From Burkholderia latens (GTDB lineage: Bacteria > Pseudomonadota > Gammaproteobacteria > Burkholderiales > Burkholderiaceae), in NCBI RefSeq assembly GCF_001718795.1, contig NZ_CP013435.1, positions 1,426,001 through 1,490,000 on the forward strand: a DNA stretch of 64,000 nt. Reading direction: 5' to 3'. Under the pieces are notes generated by a model. The model saw only the letters and a program-made list of their open reading frames with translations, searched no databases and was not told where the DNA came from. Positions 30,549-38,960 of the stretch are shown piece by piece; position 1 is the first letter of the stretch, and every line of letters begins with the position of its first letter. The translations under genes and the position numbers were made by a program.

Positions 30549-31249
30549 GCGCGCTGCTCGACATTCGCGGGCTGCGCGCGTGGTACGGGATGCAGCCGGT
30601 GCTCGACGGCGTCGACCTCGCGCTCGCGCCCGGCGAGACGCTCGCGCTGCTCGGCCGCAACGGCTCGGGCCGCTCGACGCTCGCTAAAGCCGTGATGGGG
30701 CTCGTGCGCACGGCGGGCTCGGTGCGCATCGCCGGGATGGAATGCGCAGGCGCGCGCACGTTCGAGATCGCGCGGCGCGGCGTCGCTTACGTTGCCGAAA
30801 GCCGCGACGTGTTTCCACTGCTCACCGTGCGCGACAACCTGCGGCTCGGGCTGCGCGGCATGAACGGCGCTGCCGGACGCGTGGCGCTCGACCGGCTGCT
30901 CGCGCGGTTTCCGCTGCTGGCCGCCCGTGCCGACGTGAAGGCCGGCCGCCTGTCGGGCGGCGAACAGCAGGTGCTCGCGCTCGTGCGCGCGCTCGCCGGC
31001 GGTCCGCGCGTGCTGATCGTCGACGAACCGGTCGAGGGGCTCGCGCCGCTTGCGGCTGATGAGGTCGGCGCGTGCCTTGCGGCGCTGCAGGCCGACGGCG
31101 TCGCGATCCTGCTGATCGAGCAACGATTGCAACTCGCGCCGCGGCTCGCGCAGCGCGTCGCGGTAATGGGGCGGGGACGCATCGTCTACGACGGTTCGCT
31201 CGACGGGCTCGGCGGCGACGTCGTCGGTGCATGGCTGAGCGCCGGCTGA
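30545..31249 (+). CDS. LivF-type ABC transporter ATPase with altered Walker A
   Basis: A 234-residue ATP-binding subunit. The Walker A region reads LLGRNGSGRSTLAK: the lysine that holds the ATP phosphates is Arg43 (codon CGC at 30671-30673). The signature LSGGEQQ and Walker B VLIVDEPVEGLAP are normal, and the switch position is Gln in IEQRL, as usual for LivF. It is the last gene of the four-gene transporter run. No periplasmic binding protein gene adjoins it. Confidence 0.9.
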   Translation: MSALLDIRGLRAWYGMQPVLDGVDLALAPGETLALLGRNGSGRSTLAKAVMGLVRTAGSVRIAGMECAGARTFEIARRGVAYVAESRDVFPLLTVRDNLRLGLRGMNGAAGRVALDRLLARFPLLAARADVKAGRLSGGEQQVLALVRALAGGPRVLIVDEPVEGLAPLAADEVGACLAALQADGVAILLIEQRLQLAPRLAQRVAVMGRGRIVYDGSLDGLGGDVVGAWLSAG

Positions 31250-31274
31250 GCGTGCGCGGATGCCGGGTCGCCGA

Positions 31275-31334
31275 CGCGCATGTCGCCTACGCGCACGTCG
31301 CCTACGCGCATGTCGCCTACGCGCACGTCGCCGA
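31275..31334. repeat. Tandem repeat, 15-bp units alternating on a 30-bp period
   Basis: Four units of CGCGCAYGTCGCCTA run from 31275 to 31334 with the sixth and seventh bases alternating CAT/CAC, so the true period is 30 bases; the last unit ends CCGA. A partial unit precedes it at 31264-31274. It lies between the livF-type gene and the dehydrogenase gene, in a 231-base gap that otherwise holds only a lower-GC stretch likely to carry the next gene's promoter. Confidence 0.8.
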
Positions 31335-31480
31335 TTGTTCGTCAAACTCCGCCAGTCAATTCGTGTCGAGCCGCTTTATCGCCGCGGCGCAAACCGCGAA
31401 GATTGCCAGCAAGGCCGGTGCAGCGCACCACGCGCGACCGGTACCCATCCATCGAAGTGTTCCGACTGAGGAATGAAATC

Positions 31481-32227
31481 ATGAGCAAGCTGGCAGGCAA
31501 GGTCGCGATCGTCACGGGCGCATCCAAGGGCATCGGCGCAGCCATTGCAAAGGCGCTGGCCGCCGAAGGCGCGTCGGTCGTCGTCAACTACGCGAGCAGC
31601 AAGGCAGGCGCCGACGCGGTCGTCGGTGCGATCGTCGAAGCGGGCGGCCGCGCGGTCGCCGTCGGCGGCGACGTGTCGAAGGCCGCGGACGCGCAGCGCA
31701 TCGTCGACACCGCGATCGACACCTATGGCCGTCTCGACGTACTGGTCAACAACTCCGGCGTGTACGAGTTCGCGCCGCTCGAAGCGATCACCGAAGAGCA
31801 TTATCGCCGTCAGTTCGACACGAACGTGTTCGGTCTGCTGCTGACGACGCAGGCGGCCGCCAAGCATCTCGGCGAAGGCGCGAGCATCATCAACATCAGC
31901 TCGGTCGTGACGAGCATCACGCCGCCGGCGAGCGCGGTGTACAGCGGCACCAAGGGCGCGGTCGACGCGATCACCGGCGTGCTCGCGCTCGAACTCGGCC
32001 CGCGCAAGATCCGCGTGAACGCGATCAACCCGGGGATGGTCGTGACCGAAGGCACGCACACCGCGGGCATTATCGGTTCGGACCTCGAAGCGCAGGTGCT
32101 CGGCCAGACGCCGCTTGGCCGCCTCGGCGAGCCGAACGACATCGCGTCGGTTGCCGTCTTCCTTGCATCGGACGATGCGCGCTGGATGACCGGCGAACAC
32201 GTCGTGGTGAGCGGCGGGTTGAACTGA
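31481..32227 (+). CDS. Short-chain dehydrogenase/reductase
   Basis: A 248-residue classical SDR. The NAD(P)-binding motif TGASKGIGAAIAKALAAEG, the NNSGVYEF segment (NNAG equivalent), the catalytic Ser in INISSVVT and the YSGTK catalytic Tyr-Lys pair are all present, and the C-terminus ends with VVVSGGLN. GAGGAA lies about 9 bases before the ATG. It resembles glucose 1-dehydrogenase or 3-oxoacyl reductase-like SDRs; the substrate is not assignable. A single gene after the repeat. Confidence 0.93.
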   Translation: MSKLAGKVAIVTGASKGIGAAIAKALAAEGASVVVNYASSKAGADAVVGAIVEAGGRAVAVGGDVSKAADAQRIVDTAIDTYGRLDVLVNNSGVYEFAPLEAITEEHYRRQFDTNVFGLLLTTQAAAKHLGEGASIINISSVVTSITPPASAVYSGTKGAVDAITGVLALELGPRKIRVNAINPGMVVTEGTHTAGIIGSDLEAQVLGQTPLGRLGEPNDIASVAVFLASDDARWMTGEHVVVSGGLN

Positions 32228-32301
32228 CCGGATGGCGTTGCCGCGCGAACGGTGCGCGTGCGCCGTTCGCGCCGTCATCCGGCGGCGCGCACCGCGCGCT
32301 G

Positions 32302-32796
32302 TTATGCGCTCATCGCTAGCGCAGTCGCGCCGACGTGCCACCGCAAGCATTCGATGACGAGCGCGTGGTTGGCTTCGGAGCCGAGCCCGGCGATGGCGGT
32401 CGCGCCGACGATGCCGGCGCCGGCGACGCGCAACGGCACGCCGCCGCCGTCGAGCGCGTAGTCGTCTTCCGACAAACCCTGCGACCGCAGCGACCAGCCG
32501 GCACGGCGAAAGCCCGCGCCGACCGCGAGCGAACTTCGGCCGAAACGCAGCACCGTATTCTGCCGGCGGCGGATCGCGTCGCTGTCGTGCGCTCCGCTGC
32601 CGTCGAGCGCGCAATAGAACAGCGGCGTCTCGTCGCCGACGATGCCGACCGCAATCGGCAGCCCGCGTCGTGACGCGATATTGACGGCGATTTCTCCGAT
32701 TCGACGGGCGACGGCCGCATTGAAGTGCGGCAGCAGCAGGTTCGACGCATCGTCGTCGAAGGCGTCGGGTTCGGCGCGAAAGAGTGACGTCACCAT
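32302..32796 (-). CDS. UPF0303 / heme-degrading (HbpS/GlcG-like) domain protein
   Basis: A 164-residue protein of the PF03928 group (UPF0303, HbpS/GlcG fold). Features include LPHFNAAVARRIGEIAVNIA, LPIAVGIVGDETPLFYCALDGSG and the C-terminal VGATAIAGLGSEANHALVIECLRWH. Proteins of this fold bind haem or small ligands; the precise role is unknown. It sits at the distal end of the minus-strand iol operon, 105 bases after iolB, so it may be expressed with inositol genes. The link to inositol is positional only. Confidence 0.82.
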   Translation of the reverse strand: MVTSLFRAEPDAFDDDASNLLLPHFNAAVARRIGEIAVNIASRRGLPIAVGIVGDETPLFYCALDGSGAHDSDAIRRRQNTVLRFGRSSLAVGAGFRRAGWSLRSQGLSEDDYALDGGGVPLRVAGAGIVGATAIAGLGSEANHALVIECLRWHVGATALAMSA

Positions 32797-32900
32797 GGCG
32801 GCTCCGTAGCGTGGCCGGCACCGCACGCGCGTGCCGGGCGTCGCATCGTCACGGGCCGCGCGGGCCCGTCTTCCATTCAGTGCTCGGGCGATTCCGTACG

Positions 32901-33719
32901 TCAGCGCTTCGGCGCCGCGTCGAGCATCCATTCGTGCGCGGGATCGTTCTTGAACGCCCATGCGCGGCTCGGCCCGGCCATCACGTTCAGGTAGTACAGG
33001 TTGTAGCCGTGCGGTGCGACCACCGGGTGATAGCCGCGCGGCACCATCACGACGTCGTGGTTCTCGACCGCGCACGCTTCGTCGAGGCTGCGATCGTCGG
33101 TGTACACGCGCTGGAACGCGAAGCCCTGCGGCGGATCGATCCGGTGGTAATAGGTTTCCTCGAGCGACGTCTCGTCGGGCGCCGCGTCGCGATCGTGCTT
33201 GTGCGGCGGATAGCTGCTCGAATGGCTCGCGGGCGTGATCACTTCGACGACCAGCAACCGGTCCGCGGCCGGGTTGTCGCCCATCAGGATGTCGCACACG
33301 TAGCGCGTGTTGGTGCCTTGCCCGCGCACCGCACGGCGCATCCGTTCGCCGTCGAGGCGCTGCACGCGCTTGTCGCCGCTCTCGTACGGCGCGGTGCACA
33401 GTGCGACTTCTGCGTCGCGCGTCGCGACCAGCGTGACCGTCTTGCCGCCCGGCACGTACAGCGCGTCCGGCGACACTTCCTCGAATACGCTGTCGCGCTT
33501 GCCGAGCGCGTCGTAGGTTTCGCCGTCGACTTTGGCGCGCACCGTGCCCGTCAGTACGACCACGCACAGCTCGCGCGCGCCCGTATCGACCGTTTCGGTA
33601 TCGCCGGCTTTCAGGCGCAGCGCGCGAAAGCCGACGTGCTTCCAGCCGGCCGACTCCGGCGTGACGTTGCAGATTTCGCGCTCCGGCGACGCCTTGACCA
33701 GCAGGGGAGAAATCGTCAT
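32901..33719 (-). CDS. iolB: 5-deoxy-glucuronate isomerase
   Basis: A 272-residue IolB, converting 5-deoxy-glucuronate to 2-deoxy-5-keto-gluconate in myo-inositol catabolism. It is a bicupin; the metal-binding segment YPPHKHDRD with LEETYYHRIDPPQGFAFQRVY is conserved, as are MVPRGYHPVVAPHGYNLYYLNVMAG and the final AWAFKNDPAHEWM. A GAGGAG Shine-Dalgarno precedes the ATG. It follows iolE by 35 bases. Confidence 0.95.
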   Translation of the reverse strand: MTISPLLVKASPEREICNVTPESAGWKHVGFRALRLKAGDTETVDTGARELCVVVLTGTVRAKVDGETYDALGKRDSVFEEVSPDALYVPGGKTVTLVATRDAEVALCTAPYESGDKRVQRLDGERMRRAVRGQGTNTRYVCDILMGDNPAADRLLVVEVITPASHSSSYPPHKHDRDAAPDETSLEETYYHRIDPPQGFAFQRVYTDDRSLDEACAVENHDVVMVPRGYHPVVAPHGYNLYYLNVMAGPSRAWAFKNDPAHEWMLDAAPKR

Positions 33720-33754
33720 GGAATGAGGCTCCTCGATGAGATGACGGCGCTCGA

Positions 33755-34687
33755 CTACTCGGCGCTCAACCGGTCGACGATCGCGCGCAGCGCGTCGTAG
33801 CCCTTTTTCGCATACTGATAGCTCGGTGCGACGGCCGGATCCTGCTCGGCCTCGACGACGAGCCAGCCTTCGTAGCCGGCATCCTTCAGCGTTCGCAGCG
33901 TCGCTTCGTAATCGAGCGCGCCGTCGCCCGGCACCGTAAACGTGCCGTTGATCACGCCGTTCAGAAAGCTCCAGCCGCCGTTGCGCGCCTGCGTGACGAC
34001 CTGCGGCCGCACGTCCTTGCAATGCACGTGCACGACGCGCGCGACATGCTTCTTCAACAGTGCGACCGGATCGGCTGCGCCGCCGAAATACGCATGGCCG
34101 GTATCGAACAGAAGGAACACCTTAGCGGGATCCGTCAGCGCCATCAGCCGGTCGACATCGGCCGGCGATTCGACGTATGCGCCCATGTGGTGATGGTAGG
34201 CGAGCTTGATCCCGTATGTATCGAGCAGGTGCGCACCGAACGCGTCGAGGCGCGCCGCATAGCGGTGCCACGACGTGTCGTCGACGAAGCGCGGCCGCTT
34301 CGCGACCGGCGTGTCGATGCTGCCCTGGATCGTACCCGCGCATTCGCCGTATACGACCACCTTCACGTCGTTGTACTGCAGCTTCGTCATGTGCGCGCGG
34401 CAGCGCTCGATCTCGGCGGCGACCGCATCCGCGTCGCTCATGCCCGGCGCCACTTCCGCCAGGAATCCCGAATACCAGCCGGACACGCACACGAGCCCCA
34501 ACTCGGCGAGCTTCGCCTTCAGCTCGGGCCCCGTCTTTGGAAACTTGTTGCCGAGCTCGAAGCCCGCATAGCCGATCTCGGCGCCTTCCTTCAGCGCCGT
34601 CTCGAGCGGCGTCTCGCCGCCGAGCGACGGCAGATCGTCGTTCATCCACGACAGGGGGTTGATACCGATGCGAACGTTCCAGCTCAT
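33755..34687 (-). CDS. iolE: Inosose dehydratase
   Basis: A 310-residue TIM-barrel enzyme that dehydrates 2-keto-myo-inositol to 3,5/4-trihydroxycyclohexa-1,2-dione. Conserved IolE segments are VRIGINPLSWMNDDLPSLGG at the N-terminus, IGYAGFELGNKFPK, KLAYHHHMGAYVES, LFDTGHAYFGG and VVHVHCKDVRP. The start at MSWNVRIG is the family start. It lies between iolD and iolB on the minus strand, as in many proteobacterial iol operons. Confidence 0.95.
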   Translation of the reverse strand: MSWNVRIGINPLSWMNDDLPSLGGETPLETALKEGAEIGYAGFELGNKFPKTGPELKAKLAELGLVCVSGWYSGFLAEVAPGMSDADAVAAEIERCRAHMTKLQYNDVKVVVYGECAGTIQGSIDTPVAKRPRFVDDTSWHRYAARLDAFGAHLLDTYGIKLAYHHHMGAYVESPADVDRLMALTDPAKVFLLFDTGHAYFGGAADPVALLKKHVARVVHVHCKDVRPQVVTQARNGGWSFLNGVINGTFTVPGDGALDYEATLRTLKDAGYEGWLVVEAEQDPAVAPSYQYAKKGYDALRAIVDRLSAE

Positions 34688-34746
34688 CACGTGCGTCCTT
34701 GGTTCGAATGTTGTTTTACCGGTGCGGTATCGACAGCGCAGGCCAG

Positions 34747-36630
34747 TCAACGCCGCTGCCGGGCCTTCTCGTCGAGATACGCGCGATGCGCGCGTTCGAC
34801 GTCCGCACGTTCGGACACCTGCGGCACCGCGACTTCCCACCACGCGCCGCCGTCGTCCGTCGTGCGCTCGTGCGTCGTGTCGATCACGAGCACCTGGCTT
34901 GTCTTCGCCGCACGCGCGCGCTTCATCTCGCGGCGCAGTTCGGCGACGTCGCGCACGTGCACGGCTTCGGCGCCCATCGAGCGCGCATGCATCGCGAAAT
35001 CGATCGTCGAGCGTTCGCCGCCTTCGGGCACGCAGTCGTCGAGCATGTTGTTGAAGCTCGCGCCGCCGCAGTTCAGCTGCAGGCGCTCGATGCAGCCGTA
35101 GCCGCGGTTGTCGAGGATCACGACGATGATCTTGCGGCCGAGCATCACGGACGTCGCGAGCTCCGCGTTGAGCATCATGTACGAGCCGTCGCCGACGATC
35201 ACAATCACTTCGCGCTCGGGCCGCGCGAGCTTCGCGCCGAGGCCGCCCGCAACCTCGTAGCCCATGCACGAATATGCGTAGTCCATGTGATAGTTGCCCG
35301 GCACGCCGCTGCGCCACAGCTTGTGCAGCTCGGCCGGCAGCGTGCCGGCAGCGCATACGACGAGATCGTCGCGCGCGCTGTCGCGCCCGGCGTCGGCTGC
35401 GGAGTCGCGCACCGCGCCGATGACTTCCGCGTCGTACGGCAGCGTGTCGTTCGGCACGCGCGTGGTCAGCTCGGTCACGCGTGCGTGCCACGCGACGGCG
35501 TGGTCGCGATTCGCCGCCGTCCATCCTGCATCGGCCTGCCAGCCCGCGAGCGCGGCGGACAACTGGCCGAGGCCTGTGCGCGCATCGGCGATCAGTTGCC
35601 GGCCGCGCTTCTTGCCCGCATCGAACGGTTGCACGTTCAGGCTCAGCAGCGTCGCGTTGCCGAACAGCGCATGCGAGCCGGTCGTGAAATCCTGCAGCCG
35701 CGTGCCGACCGCGAATACCAGGTCGGCCTGCGCGGCCGCGCGGTTCGCGGCGGGCGAACCCGTCACGCCGATCGAGCCGAGATTCAGCGGGTGGTCCCAC
35801 GCGAGGCTGCCCTTGCCGGCCTGCGATTCGGCGACCGGCACGCCGTGCGTGTCGGCGAACGTGCGCAGCGCATCCCATGCCTGGCTGTACAGCACGCCGC
35901 CGCCGGCCACGATCAGCGGCTTTTTCGCGGCTTTCAGCACGTCGAGCGCATCGGCGAGCTCGAGCGCGTCGGCCGGCGGCCGGCGCATCCGGATGACCGG
36001 CGGCGAGAAGAAATCCGCGGGCCAGTCGTATGCGAACGTCTGCACGTCCTGCGGCAGTGCGAGACACACGGGCCCGCATTGCGCCGGATCGGTCATCACC
36101 TGGATCGCGCGCGGCAGCGCGACGAGCAACTGTTCGGGCGTCGTGATCCGGTCGAAGTAGCGCGTGACCGGCCGGAAGCAGTCGTTCGCGCTGACGTCGC
36201 CCTGTTCGAAATCCTCGACCTGCTGCAGCACCGGATCGGGCAGCCGCGACACGAACACGTCGCCGGGCAGCAACAACAGCGGCAGCCGGGCGACGTGTGC
36301 GAGCGCGGCGGAAGTCAGCATGTTGGTCGCACCGGGGCCGATGCTCGACGTCGCCGCCATCATCCGCTGGCGGAAATGCGCTTTCGCGAACGCGACGGCC
36401 GCGTTCGCCATCCCTTGCTCGTTATGTGCGCGCAACGTCGGCAGCCGGTCCTTCTCCGCGTGCAGCGCTTCGCCGAGGCCGGCTACGTTGCCGTGGCCGA
36501 AGATCGCGAACACGCCGCCGCAGTACGGCAGGATTTCGGTGCGGCCGTCCGGCTGGACGACTTCGGCGCGCAGGGCGGCCAGGTAGCGCACGAGCGCCTG
36601 GCTGATGGTCAATCTCACGGTGGTGGTCAT
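34747..36630 (-). CDS. iolD: 3D-(3,5/4)-trihydroxycyclohexane-1,2-dione acylhydrolase
   Basis: A 627-residue thiamine diphosphate enzyme that opens the inositol-derived ring to 5-deoxy-glucuronate. The N-terminal domain has the catalytic-Glu type region LRAHNEQGMANAA. The C-terminal ThDP motif is IVGDGSYMMLNAELATSVMLGRKIIVVILDNRGYGCI. The start was set at MTTTVRLTISQAL (36630), which matches the family N-terminus, although no good Shine-Dalgarno is seen; an upstream in-frame ATG at 36681 is the alternative. It follows iolC by 65 bases. Confidence 0.94.
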   Translation of the reverse strand: MTTTVRLTISQALVRYLAALRAEVVQPDGRTEILPYCGGVFAIFGHGNVAGLGEALHAEKDRLPTLRAHNEQGMANAAVAFAKAHFRQRMMAATSSIGPGATNMLTSAALAHVARLPLLLLPGDVFVSRLPDPVLQQVEDFEQGDVSANDCFRPVTRYFDRITTPEQLLVALPRAIQVMTDPAQCGPVCLALPQDVQTFAYDWPADFFSPPVIRMRRPPADALELADALDVLKAAKKPLIVAGGGVLYSQAWDALRTFADTHGVPVAESQAGKGSLAWDHPLNLGSIGVTGSPAANRAAAQADLVFAVGTRLQDFTTGSHALFGNATLLSLNVQPFDAGKKRGRQLIADARTGLGQLSAALAGWQADAGWTAANRDHAVAWHARVTELTTRVPNDTLPYDAEVIGAVRDSAADAGRDSARDDLVVCAAGTLPAELHKLWRSGVPGNYHMDYAYSCMGYEVAGGLGAKLARPEREVIVIVGDGSYMMLNAELATSVMLGRKIIVVILDNRGYGCIERLQLNCGGASFNNMLDDCVPEGGERSTIDFAMHARSMGAEAVHVRDVAELRREMKRARAAKTSQVLVIDTTHERTTDDGGAWWEVAVPQVSERADVERAHRAYLDEKARQRR

Positions 36631-36695
36631 CGTCTGTCGATCGGAAAGAGTCGGGTGGTCGTCACGAACACGGATATCGGACATCGGCATCTGCA

Positions 36696-38654
36696 TCAAG
36701 CCGCGGCGGCGGCGTGCGCGGCCGCGCGGCGGCCGAGCCACGCGTCGACCAGCTGCGCGAAATTACCGGCGACTTCATCGATCAGCGCCTGATCGTCGAT
36801 CCGGCCGGCCAGCCACTTCAGCGACGCGTCGGCCCACAGCGTGCGCCCGACCATGAAGCCCTTGACGATCGGATTCGTCGCCGAGCGGAAGCTGTCGACC
36901 AGATACTGCAGCGGCTGGTTCAGTCCCAGGATCACCGCGCCGCGGCAGTGCGGATCGCGCTCGGCGACGAGCGTCTCGAGCCGCGCCCAGCCGTCGGCGC
37001 TCATTGGCGGAAGCTTCCACCATTCCGGCATCACGCCGAGGTTGTAGAAGCGCGCGACCGTGCGCAGCACCGCGTCGTCCTCGGTGCCGGCCGGCGTGAC
37101 CGCGCGCGGCGGAATGATTTCGAGCAGAAGCTCGTTGCCGCTTGCGCGCGTCGCTTCCCACAGCTCCAGCACACGCTGCTCCTGCGCGACGCGCAGGTCG
37201 ACGTCGTCGTCCGGGTGGTAGTGCACGAGGCACTTCACGACCTGCTCGGTCGGCCAGTGGGTGAGCGACGAGCCGACCGAGCGCGTGTCGTCGAAGCACA
37301 GCGGGCGCGAGCCGGGCAGCTCGACCGGGCGGCCGACCCACCAGCCGCGGCCGGTGGCCGACGCGAGCGCGTCGCGGCCGTACGCGCCGCCGTCGATCAG
37401 CACGCCGACGTGGCCTTCGATATGGCGATCGCGCTCGACCTGCTCGGCCGCGCGCACGAGCAGGCGCTTGAGCGTCTTGATCCGTGCCTCGTCCGCGCCG
37501 GCCTGCACCGCGAGTTCGTAGAACTGGCTGCGATGATCGAACGCCATCACGCACAGATCGTCCCATTCACGGCGCGGCACCGTCACGCGATGCAGATGCG
37601 CGAGCGTGCGGTCGGCGTCGACCTGCGGATTGCGGCGGCCGCCGAACCAGTGCGCGAGCTCTGCCGGCGTCGGCATCGCGGCCGAACATGCGTGGCGCGA
37701 CACGACGATCGCGCCGCACGCGTTCGCAATGCGCGTCGCGTCCGCCCAGTCGCTGCCGCGCAGCAGCCCGGACAACAGCCCGGACAGGAACGCGTCGCCC
37801 GCGCCGAGCACGTTCAGCACCTCGACGCGTTCGCCGTGGAAGGTCTGCGCATCTTCGATGCGCGCGGGGATATCGCGTTCGATCACGCAGCAGCCAAGCG
37901 CGCCGCGCTTGACCACCAGCACCGCGTCGCTCGCGCGGCGCACCGCCTGCAGCGACGCGATCAGGTCGTGGGGCACGCCGCCCGCGATCAGGAATTCCTC
38001 CTCGGTGCCCACCAGCAGATCGAACTCGCCGAGCACCTGTTGCAATTGGCGCGTGACGTGCGCATCCGGCACGTAGCGATTCTCGCCCGCGCCGCGCGCG
38101 GTCAAGCCCCACAGCACCGGCCGGTAGTCGATGTCGAGAATCCTCACGACGCCGTGCCGGCGTGCGTAGCCGAGCGCGGTCAGCGACGCTTCGCGCGTGG
38201 CCGGCGTCGATAGATGCGTGCCGGTGATCGCGAGCGCGCGGCAGCCGGCGATGAAGTCCTCGCTGATTTCGTCGGCGCGCACGGCCATGTCCGCGCAGTT
38301 CTCGCGCACGAACAGCAGCGGGAACGTGTCGCGGTCCTTCAGCCCGAGCAGCACGAGCGCGGTCTGGCGTTCCGGGTCGGTCTGCAACTGGCTCGTGTCG
38401 CAGCCTTCGCGCTCGAGCGTCTCGCGCACGAAGCGGCCCATCTGCTCGTCGCCGACGCGCGAGATCATCGCGGTTTTCAGCCCGAGCCGGGCGACGCCGA
38501 AGGCGACGTTGCCCGACGAGCCGCCGAGATACATCTGGAAACTGCGCGCGTCCTCCAGGCGGCTGCCGTACTGCTGCGCGTAGAGGTCCACGGCGACGCG
38601 GCCGAGGCAGGCGAGATCGATGGGGCGGTCAGTCGGAAAGTTCAACGGGCTCAT
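36696..38654 (-). CDS. iolC: 5-dehydro-2-deoxygluconokinase fused to DUF2090 aldolase-like domain
   Basis: A 652-residue two-domain protein. Residues about 10-330 are a PfkB/ribokinase-type IolC kinase with YLGGSSGNVAFGVARLGL and the catalytic LNVLGAGDAFLSGLLSG motif, phosphorylating 2-deoxy-5-keto-gluconate. Residues about 350-640 are a DUF2090 domain (CVMAFDHRSQF, LLEIIPPR, GLNQPLQYLVDSFRSA, NPIVKGFMVGRTLW), a TIM-barrel related to LacD/IolJ-type aldolases that would cleave the phosphorylated product. That fusion is known in other proteobacteria. It is the first gene of the minus-strand iol operon, divergent from the importer across the operator region. Confidence 0.94.
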   Translation of the reverse strand: MSPLNFPTDRPIDLACLGRVAVDLYAQQYGSRLEDARSFQMYLGGSSGNVAFGVARLGLKTAMISRVGDEQMGRFVRETLEREGCDTSQLQTDPERQTALVLLGLKDRDTFPLLFVRENCADMAVRADEISEDFIAGCRALAITGTHLSTPATREASLTALGYARRHGVVRILDIDYRPVLWGLTARGAGENRYVPDAHVTRQLQQVLGEFDLLVGTEEEFLIAGGVPHDLIASLQAVRRASDAVLVVKRGALGCCVIERDIPARIEDAQTFHGERVEVLNVLGAGDAFLSGLLSGLLRGSDWADATRIANACGAIVVSRHACSAAMPTPAELAHWFGGRRNPQVDADRTLAHLHRVTVPRREWDDLCVMAFDHRSQFYELAVQAGADEARIKTLKRLLVRAAEQVERDRHIEGHVGVLIDGGAYGRDALASATGRGWWVGRPVELPGSRPLCFDDTRSVGSSLTHWPTEQVVKCLVHYHPDDDVDLRVAQEQRVLELWEATRASGNELLLEIIPPRAVTPAGTEDDAVLRTVARFYNLGVMPEWWKLPPMSADGWARLETLVAERDPHCRGAVILGLNQPLQYLVDSFRSATNPIVKGFMVGRTLWADASLKWLAGRIDDQALIDEVAGNFAQLVDAWLGRRAAAHAAAAA

Positions 38655-38776
38655 ATCACGTATCACGCTCGCGGCCGGCGCTCGGCGCTGCCGGCAGATT
38701 GGGGGCCGATCGGGTGAGGATGCTCCGTCACCCGCGCGGCACGACGCAAAAACGCGTGCCGCAACGAATCGGGCTA

Positions 38777-38842
38777 CGGAACGCAGTCTAGGAGTTTTGG
38801 AAATTCAGTTCCCTAGGTGAAATCACGTAGAAATAAATTTCC
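38777..38842. promoter_or_regulatory. iolC/importer divergent promoter with two IolR-type operators
   Basis: GGAA-ATTCAG-TTCC at 38799-38812 is an exact GGAA-N6-TTCC palindrome; AGAA-ATAAAT-TTCC at 38829-38842 matches at all but one base. Their centres are 30 bases apart, about three helical turns. On the minus strand a -10-like TAGACT lies within CCTAGACTGCGTTCCG (38777-38792), so the first operator would cover the iolC spacer/-35 region. The same palindrome precedes the RpiR gene at 46995. Confidence 0.6.
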
Positions 38843-38960
38843 AAATTCGTGAGGAAGTGATCTACAGTTTCATCCGGATGCTTCAGTCCGTATCGGACTC
38901 GGCGCCGGCGGCGCGCAACGCGCCGTTTTCCGCCCCCGGAGATGAGGAGACAAAGTGATC

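Noticed and set aside
31275..31334. Possible CRISPR array
   Set aside because: Units are contiguous with no unique spacers and no cas genes are present; it is a simple tandem repeat.
31260..31469. Small Arg-rich open frame over the tandem repeat
   Set aside because: The product is just the translated repeat (ACRLRARRL-like) with no ribosome-binding site.
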